A stretch of DNA of 37,535 nt from Fidelibacterota bacterium (lineage in GTDB: Bacteria; Fidelibacterota; UBA2242), in NCBI GenBank assembly GCA_016782645.1, contig JADHYC010000020.1, forward strand, positions 1 through 37,535, written 5' to 3'. The translations under genes were made by a program, and so were the position numbers. Shown one piece after another: positions 17,752-24,559 of the stretch. The notes under the pieces are model-generated. The model worked only from the letters and a program-made list of their open reading frames with translations. It had not been told where the DNA came from and did not search any database. Position 1 is the stretch's first letter, and the number at the start of each line of letters is the position of its first letter.

Positions 17752-19281
17752 ATGAAATCATTAACAAATATGGCATTTTTTTGTGTAATTATTTTTGGAT
17801 TAATATCATGCCAGCCTAAACAACCAGGTACTTATACAATAACAAAAGAAGAACTCCAGGACAAAATAAAAGGCGCTTGGGCAGCGCAGACGATCGGTGT
17901 CACCTTTGGAAGTCCTGTAGAATTTCAGTACAAAGGCACAATGATCCAGGATTATCAAATAATTCCGTGGTATGACGGCTATTTAAAAGAAACATATGCA
18001 AACAGGCCTGGATTATATGATGATATTTATATGGATCTTACATTTGTCCAGGTACTAGAAGATGAGGGTCTAGACACGCCGGCAGAATCTTTCGCTAATG
18101 CTTTTACACGTGCTGAATATAATCTTTGGTTTGCTAATCAAACAGCCCGATACAATGTCTTACACGGCATTGCACCACCACAGTCGGGACATTGGCTAAA
18201 TAACCCTTGTGCCGATGATATTGACTTTCAGATCGAAGCGGATTTTGCCGGGATTATGTGCCCAGGTATGGTGAATACTGCCGCTGAAATATGTGATAGA
18301 GTCGGGCATATCATGAATTATGGAGACGGTTGGTATGGTGGGGTGTACGTGGCTGCGATGTATTCACTGGCCTTTGTATCCGATGACATAAACTGCGTCG
18401 TGGAGGAGGCACTTAAGGTTATTCCGGCAGAGAGTAAATTCGCTCAGTGCATAAGCGATGTCATTCGGTGGCACAAAGAAAATCCGGGCGATTGGAAAAA
18501 GACATGGTTTGAAGTACAGCGAAAATGGTCCGAGGATATAGGCTCTCCTCTGGGAGTTTTCAATGCGTTTAATATAGACGCTAAGATCAATGCGGCGTGG
18601 GTATTGATGGGTCTGCTATATGGCGATGGAGATTTCACCAGAACCTATGAGATCAGTACACGATGTGGCGATGATGCAGATTGCAATCCGGCCACCGCAG
18701 GTGGCATTCTTGCTGCTATCAAAGGATATAAAAATATCCCAGAATTCTGGAAGAAGGGACTTGCGGATGTTGAGCCGATAGATTTTAAGTATACCACCAT
18801 TTCTCTAAATGATGCTTATGATTTGTCTTTTAAGCACGCCTTAGAATTGATCAAAAGAAATGGCGGTGAAGTGAGTGACGATGAGGTAACCATTCGGCTG
18901 CAAAAGCCACAGCCAGTCCTATTAGAGATCGCGTTTGAGGGCCATTATCCAATAGAAAAAAGAAAGCTTGATGAGAATTTAACCAAAGAAACCTCTTTCA
19001 AGTTTGAAGGTATCGGCTTCGCTGTTAACGGTGAGGCTAATAAAAAAGGAAAAGAGGATTATACGTTTGAAGTCGAAATGTATATTGATGGGGAACTGGT
19101 TGAAACGGCAAAACTCCCAACCAAGTTTACACACCGTAGATTTACACCCTTTTGGAAGTATCAGTTGCCCATGGCTGAACACGAAGTCCGACTAAAGGTC
19201 CTTAATCCAGCGAATACGGCCTGTATTCATCTCAGTGATGTTGTTATTTATGGTGATAAACCCGTTAAGGTGGCATATTAA
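17752..19281 (+). CDS. ADP-ribosylglycohydrolase-family lipoprotein
   Basis: A 509-aa lipoprotein (lipobox LISC, Cys20). The catalytic domain (about 33-365) shows the ADP-ribosylglycohydrolase pattern: KGAWAAQTIGVTFG near 40-53, the metal-binding YDDIYMDLTF near 89-98, and RCGDDADCNPATAGGILAAI near 304-323 (equivalent to the GDTDT..AAI.G motif). A beta-sandwich follows (about 375-509). The family hydrolyses N- or O-ribosyl bonds of ADP-ribose adducts and some ADP-ribose-like small molecules with two Mg ions. Being exported, this enzyme cannot act on cytosolic ADP-ribosylated proteins; with nucleoside hydrolases and ribokinase beside it, a scavenging role on NAD- or ADP-ribose-like substrates is likely. 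That role is inferred. Confidence 0.88.
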   Translation: MKSLTNMAFFCVIIFGLISCQPKQPGTYTITKEELQDKIKGAWAAQTIGVTFGSPVEFQYKGTMIQDYQIIPWYDGYLKETYANRPGLYDDIYMDLTFVQVLEDEGLDTPAESFANAFTRAEYNLWFANQTARYNVLHGIAPPQSGHWLNNPCADDIDFQIEADFAGIMCPGMVNTAAEICDRVGHIMNYGDGWYGGVYVAAMYSLAFVSDDINCVVEEALKVIPAESKFAQCISDVIRWHKENPGDWKKTWFEVQRKWSEDIGSPLGVFNAFNIDAKINAAWVLMGLLYGDGDFTRTYEISTRCGDDADCNPATAGGILAAIKGYKNIPEFWKKGLADVEPIDFKYTTISLNDAYDLSFKHALELIKRNGGEVSDDEVTIRLQKPQPVLLEIAFEGHYPIEKRKLDENLTKETSFKFEGIGFAVNGEANKKGKEDYTFEVEMYIDGELVETAKLPTKFTHRRFTPFWKYQLPMAEHEVRLKVLNPANTACIHLSDVVIYGDKPVKVAY

Positions 19282-19311
19282 GTGTGAATTCTATTGGAAA
19301 ATAATGTCAAT

Positions 19312-19413
19312 TGTAAGAAGTTCAAAGAAGCACCCGCAGGAACCAATAAACTTATTGCACTCATGGTTATATGTTTCGCTGTTGGTTTACATAAATACAA
19401 TTCAAGTAATTAA
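19312..19413 (+). pseudogene. C-terminal fragment of a second GRP-type permease
   Basis: The frame from 19315 reads KKFKEAPAGTNKLIALMV then ICFAVGLH and stops at 19411-19413. This matches the end of the intact permease (WKEFKEAPKGTNILILLMF, FIIGLGL). The bases differ enough (about three quarters match) that it is a diverged paralogue, not a recent copy. Nothing upstream in frame continues the protein, and no start exists. It shows that the operon once held another transporter between the ADP-ribosylglycohydrolase and ribokinase. Confidence 0.75.
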
Positions 19414-19491
19414 CAAATAGTGATGCTCCTTATGATTGGGGCGTCTTCTTATATGCAAATATTCACGTTCATTTAGCAAAGGGAAAATTAA

Positions 19492-20418
19492 ATGGAGAAG
19501 CCAAAAATTGTAGTTGTTGGGAGCTCTAACACCGATATGGTGATTAAGCTTGAAAGATTACCTGGGCCAGGTGAAACCATTATTGGTGGAGATTTCATCA
19601 TGGCTGCCGGTGGTAAAGGAGCTAACCAGGCGGTGGCTGCAGCGAGACTCGGCGGAGAAGTTACGTTAGTGGCCAGGGTGGGAGCAGACATTTTTGGGGG
19701 ACAGGCCATTCAGAATTTTCAGAAGGAAGGGATTAACGCAGATTTTATTGTTGAGGATAATGAGGATCCATCGGGGGTGGCGCTTATATTTGTGGATCGA
19801 AAAGGTGAAAACAGCATCGCGGTAGCTTCCGGTGCAAATGAGAATCTTTCGTCTGAGGATGTCATGAAGGCGAAAGATGTTATAGCTTCATCGGAGATTT
19901 TGATAATGCAGCTTGAGACACCTCTGGAAACCGTCAAAACCGCCGCAAAAATCGCCCATGAGAATGGTGTCAAGGTCATCTTGAATCCGGCTCCAGCGAG
20001 GGCACTTGATGGTCCAATATATCAATATCTTTCAATTTTAACGCCGAATGAAACGGAAATCGAGCTTCTGACAGGTATGACTGTTCAAGATGAGAAGAGT
20101 GCGGAGAAGGCGGCGCGGGTATTGTTGGCAAAAGGTCTTGGGACAATTATTGTTACTCTGGGCAGCAAAGGGGCCTTACTCGTAACTCAAGATGATTGTA
20201 AGCGAATACCAGGATTTGAAGTGAAGGCAGTGGATGCAACTGGAGCCGGAGATGTCTTTAACGGGGCTTTAGCCGTTGCAATTGCCGAAAAAAAAACTTT
20301 GATGGATGCATTGCTCTTTGCGAATGCAGCAGCTGCATTGTCGGTGATGAAGCTGGGTGCCCAGCCTTCAGCACCGAAAAGAAATGAAATTGAAAACTTG
20401 TTGAGGGAGCGCTTATAA
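19492..20418 (+). CDS. rbsK: Ribokinase
   Basis: A 308-aa PfkB-family sugar kinase that makes ribose 5-phosphate from ribose and ATP in the cytoplasm. The length matches E. coli RbsK. Visible motifs are GSSNTD (10-15), the ribose-binding AGGKGANQA (39-47), NPAPA, LTPNETE, VTLGSKGA, and the ATP-binding DATGAGDVFNGALA with catalytic Asp254. The preceding 210 nt hold the permease fragment, and AAAGGG sits just before the ATG. It is the only gene in the run that pins the pathway to ribose, so it carries much of the operon interpretation. Other PfkB kinases are less likely given the GGKGANQA signature. Confidence 0.95.
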   Translation: MEKPKIVVVGSSNTDMVIKLERLPGPGETIIGGDFIMAAGGKGANQAVAAARLGGEVTLVARVGADIFGGQAIQNFQKEGINADFIVEDNEDPSGVALIFVDRKGENSIAVASGANENLSSEDVMKAKDVIASSEILIMQLETPLETVKTAAKIAHENGVKVILNPAPARALDGPIYQYLSILTPNETEIELLTGMTVQDEKSAEKAARVLLAKGLGTIIVTLGSKGALLVTQDDCKRIPGFEVKAVDATGAGDVFNGALAVAIAEKKTLMDALLFANAAAALSVMKLGAQPSAPKRNEIENLLRERL

Positions 20419-20450
20419 CGATGGTTGGAATATTTTTAAAATAATTGGTG

Positions 20451-21974
20451 ATGTCTATGCGAATGATGAAAAAGGGAAGTTTCCTTAAGTTTGTGGTTAT
20501 TATATTCGCCCTGATATTGCTCTCATGTAGCAAATTAGAGAAAGAGGAACAAAAAGAAGTTATTCTTGCCAGAGTAGGGGACAAGACGATTTCTTTGAAT
20601 GAATTTATCCGCCGTGCAGAATACACTATTCGACCGTCATATTGCAAGGGCAGTAACAATATTCATAAAAAAATCATCCTAAATTTATTGGTCGCCGAAA
20701 AGATGTTAGCTCTGGAGGCCGGTGAAAACAATGAATTGGTCCAGAATAAAGCTTTTCAAAATCACATCAAAGGGCGCCAGGAACAGGCCATGAGAGAGTG
20801 GCTCTTACACAAAGAGGGTTTTCAGAAGGTTCGATTAGAAGAATCCGAGATCCGGAAAGTGTATGATATCGCCGGACGTACATACAACGTTCAATACATT
20901 CAAATACCCGATGATATTATAGCAGGAATCGTTAAAAAAGAACTCCATAACAATGAGAGATTTTTTGAAGCAACCCATCAACAGCTTTGTGGAGAGAATG
21001 ATATTCCGGAGAGAGATGTATCATGGAAGTCTAAAGAACATCCGATGATCCATGAAGCGCTCTTTTCCAATAGTCTGACTAAAGGCCAAATTGTCGGACC
21101 TTTGAGGATAGATGAAGACTTTCATATTGTGATGAAAATCTTGGGTTGGACAGATAAGCTTGCTGTCACGGAAAGTGATCAGCAACAAAGATGGAATGAT
21201 GTTAAGGAGAAATTAACAGAAAAGAGGGCTATGGAAAATTACGATAAATACGTTGGCAAAATCATGGGAGGTAAAAAACTGGAATTTGACCAGAATACTT
21301 TCTATAAAATGGTGAAGCTTATCAGTCCGCTGTATATGCGTTCCCCGGAAGAAAAGAGGGATCTCTTCTTGAAAAATGCTTTCAATCGAGACAAAGAGAA
21401 TCCTGAATTACATGATTTGGGAGCAGGAATCGAGGAACTCCTCGATAATTCTTTCTTCTGTGTTGAGGATCGGGTATGGTCAGTGAGAGATTTTCAGGAA
21501 GAGTTACAGAGACATCCCCTAGTGTTTCGAAAAAAGATACAGAATAAAAGCGATTTTGCCGAACAATTCAAACTGGCCATCGTGGACATGGCCCGGGACA
21601 TATATATGACACAGGAGGCATACAAACGCGGCTATCAGCATGTGAACGTCGTGAAACGACATACCCAGATGTGGCGCGATGCTCTCCTCGCTCTTCATCA
21701 GAAATATCAGTATTTGGAAGAAAGAATACCCAACCTGTCGGATAGTTTGAATGCGGTTGCCGTGATTGAAGAATATCTAGATCCATACATCGATGAACTG
21801 CAGGAAAAATACAGTGATCGTGTCGAAGTGAATGTGCATCAGTTCAACGATATCCAACTAACGCGTATCGACATGTTTGTCACGCAACAAAATGTACCAT
21901 TTCCTGTCCTGGTGCCAGCTTTTCCTTCAGTAACCACAGATTATAATCTTGATTATGGGAAGCGGATTGAATAA
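20451..21974 (+). CDS. SurA/parvulin-like peptidyl-prolyl isomerase-type lipoprotein
   Basis: A lipoprotein of about 507 aa. Several ATGs are stacked at 20451, 20457, 20463 and 20466, and a TTG lies at 20445; no ribosome site clearly decides, and I use 20451. The leader ends in LILLSC (Cys26). The early part (VILARVGDKTISLNEFIRR) is typical of the SurA/PrsA chaperone N-domain, followed by a parvulin-like region (about 150-245, YIQIPDD ... KGQIVGPLRIDEDFHIVMKI). The C-terminal half is helical. SurA-type proteins fold outer-membrane barrels. At the end of an operon with a TonB receptor and a PorV-like barrel, it may be their dedicated chaperone. Isomerase activity is not assured. Confidence 0.75.
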   Translation: MSMRMMKKGSFLKFVVIIFALILLSCSKLEKEEQKEVILARVGDKTISLNEFIRRAEYTIRPSYCKGSNNIHKKIILNLLVAEKMLALEAGENNELVQNKAFQNHIKGRQEQAMREWLLHKEGFQKVRLEESEIRKVYDIAGRTYNVQYIQIPDDIIAGIVKKELHNNERFFEATHQQLCGENDIPERDVSWKSKEHPMIHEALFSNSLTKGQIVGPLRIDEDFHIVMKILGWTDKLAVTESDQQQRWNDVKEKLTEKRAMENYDKYVGKIMGGKKLEFDQNTFYKMVKLISPLYMRSPEEKRDLFLKNAFNRDKENPELHDLGAGIEELLDNSFFCVEDRVWSVRDFQEELQRHPLVFRKKIQNKSDFAEQFKLAIVDMARDIYMTQEAYKRGYQHVNVVKRHTQMWRDALLALHQKYQYLEERIPNLSDSLNAVAVIEEYLDPYIDELQEKYSDRVEVNVHQFNDIQLTRIDMFVTQQNVPFPVLVPAFPSVTTDYNLDYGKRIE

Positions 21975-22371
21975 CGACTCTTATGGCTTTTCACTCCATT
22001 GACCTTGTGCACAAAATGGCTTTCCAAGAGACGTAACCCTGTATAGAGAACACGCAAACTACTGAATGGTAGAAAGCGATGTCTGTCTAGAGCAATGGCC
22101 AGGCAGGGAGGTAGAGTAACCACGGGAAATCCCCGGTGTATTTCCCGCGACACGGGGGAGCGTGTGCTTGCAGCGCGTACTGTGCGAGCGAAATAAACTC
22201 CTATAAAGTCTAATAAAGGAAATGAGTGAGGAACAAATATTAAACGTAACCGATCACAGGGTTAGTGCTACTTCCGTTTAATTTAATCATATCCATGGAT
22301 AGAAGTAGTCAGGAGTAAACAAAAATATTGCATATTTATAACCCACTTTTTATTTCTCCCGTCGTGACACA
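21975..22371. other. Gene-free, GC-rich, structured stretch
   Basis: No credible ORF is found. The part 22000-22200 is much richer in G and C than its surroundings and contains a perfect 8-bp hairpin CGGGAAAT (22124-22131)/ATTTCCCG (22141-22148) and further pairing potential at about 22162-22180. It may be a structured RNA or the relic of a group II intron or mobile element, but I cannot match it to a known family. The rest, to 22371, is AT-rich and featureless. Confidence 0.4.
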
Positions 22372-22418
22372 TAGGCCTCTTAAGCCGACGGTCGTAGGTT
22401 CGAGTCCTACTCGGGGTA
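22372..22418 (+). pseudogene. tRNA-Lys(CUU) 3' half
   Basis: The sequence folds as the 3' half of a tRNA: imperfect anticodon stem, loop CTCTTAA (anticodon CTT), five-base variable region, T-stem GTAGG/CCTAC with loop TTCGAGT, and acceptor strand TCGGGGT plus discriminator A. The required 5' half (acceptor ACCCCGA and a D-arm) is absent upstream, and CCA is not encoded (CTCC follows). It is a fragment, of the kind left by or used for site-specific integration. Confidence 0.75.
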
Positions 22419-22422
22419 CTCC
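22377..22422 (+). repeat. Direct repeat / possible att-like site, copy 1 (tRNA-Lys 3' end)
   Basis: Shares 24 bases (22377-22400) and then 17 bases (22406-22422) with 30457-30480 and 30508-30524. The copies are 8,080 bp apart and flank the trpF to membrane-protein block. Confidence 0.7.
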
Positions 22423-22582
22423 GTTTTCCGACGACAAATCCAATAATTTAAATTCGACATTATATGACAGGAATGGACAGAAATGGACAGAAACGGCACA
22501 ACCACCGTTCATTTACCGATCAACTTTTGTTTTTCTATTCGGTGAGCAGCGTCTAAGCGTTTTGAGCGAAATAAAGAAAAGG

Positions 22583-22607
22583 GCCCCTATGTAAAGAGGC
22601 TTTTTTT
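22583..22607 (+). terminator. Possible rho-independent terminator
   Basis: GCCCCT (22583-22588) and AGAGGC (22595-22600) pair with one mismatch around a 6-nt loop, followed by seven T. Confidence 0.55.
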
Positions 22608-22705
22608 ACTTACATTTGGCAGAATCGACACAGTAAAACGCATTAAACATAATTACGTATTATAAACAATGTTTTGACCCATTACTTTAAACTTATACAG
22701 GCATT

Positions 22706-22745
22706 GTAAAAGTCCGATCTTAAAAAATCGGGTTTTACCTTTTTA
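22706..22745 (+). terminator. Rho-independent terminator
   Basis: GTAAAA and CCGAT (from 22706) pair with ATCGG and TTTTAC (to 22738), followed by CCTTTTT. The stem is nearly symmetrical, so it may also work on the other strand. No gene directly upstream explains it. Confidence 0.7.
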
Positions 22746-23031
22746 GCATAATTACTTGTTCCTATTAGGTCCTTGACAATCAGGCGATGAAAAGATTCTG
22801 AAAACCCACAAGCATCATAATACTTGTTTCTATCTGGTTTTTACTATTCTCTCCCAATTTAAAGTTTTGTGAATATATATTATGATTTTCTGCAATTAAT
22901 TGGATTGATTTATTCATACATCTTTCTAACTTTAACTGGTTTTTGGGGGGTTTGCGGATACAAGAAAACACAATTTGAGTTCTAGATCGAAAAAGGTTGA
23001 TTTTTAACAGTTTTTCATATCGGGATCATAG

Positions 23032-23697
23032 TTGGACGAAGTACTGAATCCTCGGGTTAAAATCTGCTGTATCAATAACGTAGGCGAAGCAAAGTTTGCT
23101 ATACGATGTGGCGCCTCTGATCTGGGGTTTGTTACTGAAATGCCAAGTGGTCCCGGAGTTATCTCATTAAACCTGATTGCTAATATTGTTTCAAGTATTC
23201 CTCCAGCAATAGGCACATTTCTCCTCACTTCCAAACAATCAATTAATGAGATTATTAAGCAGCATAATTATTGCCGTACAAATGCTATCCAGATTGTTGA
23301 TTGCCTAACTGAAGGATCACACGAAGATCTTAAAAAAGGACTACCCGGAATATCAATTGTTCAGGTTATTCATGTCACTGGTGAAGAGTCTATTGATGAA
23401 GCATTATCTGTTGAAGATCATGTTGATGCCATTTTATTAGATTCCGGTAATCGACATGCAACAGTTAAAGAGCTCGGGGGTACAGGACGTGCCCACAATT
23501 GGAATATAAGTAAAAAAATAAGAGCAGCGTTAAAGATTCCTATCTTTCTTGCCGGAGGCTTAACACCTGAAAATATTAGTGATGCAATTAAAACAGTGAG
23601 ACCGTTTGGCGTTGATGTATGCAGTGGAGTGAGGGCAAATGGGCACCTGGATAAACAAAAATGCATAAAATTCTTTAATAGAGTTTACCAGAATTGA
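23032..23697 (+). CDS. TrpF-like phosphoribosylanthranilate isomerase-family protein
   Basis: A 221-aa (beta/alpha)8 protein starting at TTG 23032. Family landmarks are VKICCINN (the Cys of VKICGITN at 12), the LLDSGN segment with the conserved Asp (137), GGTGRAHNW (149-157), IFLAGGLTPENI and VDVCSGVR. In tryptophan synthesis TrpF performs the Amadori rearrangement of N-(5'-phosphoribosyl)anthranilate. No other trp gene lies in the window, and the usual SGVE ends here as SGVR. An orphan isomerase coupled to a HAD phosphatase may act on another phosphoribosyl compound. The stop overlaps the start of the HAD gene (TGATG), so the two are co-translated. Confidence 0.85.
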   Translation: MDEVLNPRVKICCINNVGEAKFAIRCGASDLGFVTEMPSGPGVISLNLIANIVSSIPPAIGTFLLTSKQSINEIIKQHNYCRTNAIQIVDCLTEGSHEDLKKGLPGISIVQVIHVTGEESIDEALSVEDHVDAILLDSGNRHATVKELGGTGRAHNWNISKKIRAALKIPIFLAGGLTPENISDAIKTVRPFGVDVCSGVRANGHLDKQKCIKFFNRVYQN

Positions 23698-24437
23698 TGA
23701 ATAATTGTAGTTTTTCAAATGATGCTGTAAAAGCGATTATATGGGACTATGATGGCACCATGGTCAATACAAAACAGAAGAATTACGTAGTTACTCAAAA
23801 AATCATACAAGACTTTTTTAAGAAAGAACCTTTTGAATTTTGGGCATTACAATCCTATGATAATTATCTACATGCTATAGAAAAAATCGCAAATTGGAGA
23901 GATTTATACAGCAATTGGTTCGATCTAAAAATGCATGAAGTTGATCAGATTGGTAAAATGTGGACACAATACCAACTCGAGGATGATACACCAACCTTAT
24001 TATATCCCGGAATTAAACAAGTAGTAAATAAGTTAAACAATTATCCTCAAGGTATTGTTTCTCAAAACTCAAAAGAAAATATTTTATTACAATTGGAAAA
24101 ATATCAAATAGACAAATTATTTGATTGTGTTATTGGATTTGAAGAGGTACCAATTCAGCAACAAAAACCCGTCCCGGATGGACTTCTATGTTGTATAGAT
24201 AGATTAATGAACTTTCAAAAGGGTATGGTTTTATTTATTGGCGATCATAGAACAGATATAGAATGCGCTAATAATGCAAATTTACATTTAATTAAAAAGA
24301 ATGTACACATTCAAGTTTTATCAGTTCTAATCACATTTGGATCGAATGTTAATATTTCTGACTGGAATATTAAACCGAAATTTATTATTACCAAACCGCA
24401 GGAATTACTTTCAAAAATTGAGGAAATAGGTATATAG
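23697..24437 (+). CDS. HAD-family hydrolase (phosphoglycolate-phosphatase-like)
   Basis: A 246-aa protein when started at ATG 23697, which shares one base with the upstream stop; a TTG at 23694 is possible but unneeded. HAD motifs are visible: IIWDYDGTMVNT (nucleophile Asp17, acid Asp19), GIVSQNS (motif II), QKPVPDGL (motif III Lys), and FIGDHRTDIECANNAN (motif IV). An alpha-helical cap lies between motifs I and II, as in phosphatases for small sugar phosphates. Its gene is translationally coupled to the TrpF-like isomerase, which suggests it dephosphorylates the product of the same route. The substrate is unknown. Confidence 0.87.
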   Translation: MNNCSFSNDAVKAIIWDYDGTMVNTKQKNYVVTQKIIQDFFKKEPFEFWALQSYDNYLHAIEKIANWRDLYSNWFDLKMHEVDQIGKMWTQYQLEDDTPTLLYPGIKQVVNKLNNYPQGIVSQNSKENILLQLEKYQIDKLFDCVIGFEEVPIQQQKPVPDGLLCCIDRLMNFQKGMVLFIGDHRTDIECANNANLHLIKKNVHIQVLSVLITFGSNVNISDWNIKPKFIITKPQELLSKIEEIGI

Positions 24438-24475
24438 AGTGTCTTTTAATCGCTTCATTTTAATAGTTTATTATG

Positions 24476-24499
24476 GAAGGAGGGTAATTAATGATGTAA
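24476..24499 (+). promoter_or_regulatory. Ribosome site with two-codon ORF (ATG ATG TAA)
   Basis: AAGGAGGG (about 24477-24484) is followed by ATG ATG TAA at 24491-24499, about 60 nt before the start of the receptor at 24560. It parallels ATG AGT TAA at 1872-1880. It may be a leader ORF or chance. Confidence 0.4.
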
Positions 24500-24559
24500 C
24501 GAAGATTAGATTAATAAATGTGGTGAGGAAATTTTAATTTTTAAAAAAGGGGAACAACT

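Larger units (their letters stand above)
22423..23031. other. Gene-free stretch with tandem repeat and terminators
   Basis: Contains two terminator-like hairpins (separate entries) and a short tandem repeat (GGACAGAAAT-type, about 22473-22495). The open frame 22328-22594 only translates the tRNA fragment and its flank. No integrase or promoter that I can support. Confidence 0.5.

Noticed and set aside
19235..19420. Plus-strand frame of 61 codons
   Set aside because: It is out of frame with the permease fragment, which is the meaningful reading of this interval.
22328..22594. Open frame of 88 codons
   Set aside because: It only translates the tRNA-Lys fragment (KPTVVGSSPTRGTP) and its flank; no ribosome site and no family.
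22423..22600. Integrase remnant beside the tRNA fragment
   Set aside because: I looked for tyrosine-recombinase motifs because of the tRNA half and found none in any frame.
22773..22801. Sigma70-type promoter (TTGACA)
   Set aside because: No acceptable -10 box follows at the right distance, and FCB promoters differ from this consensus.
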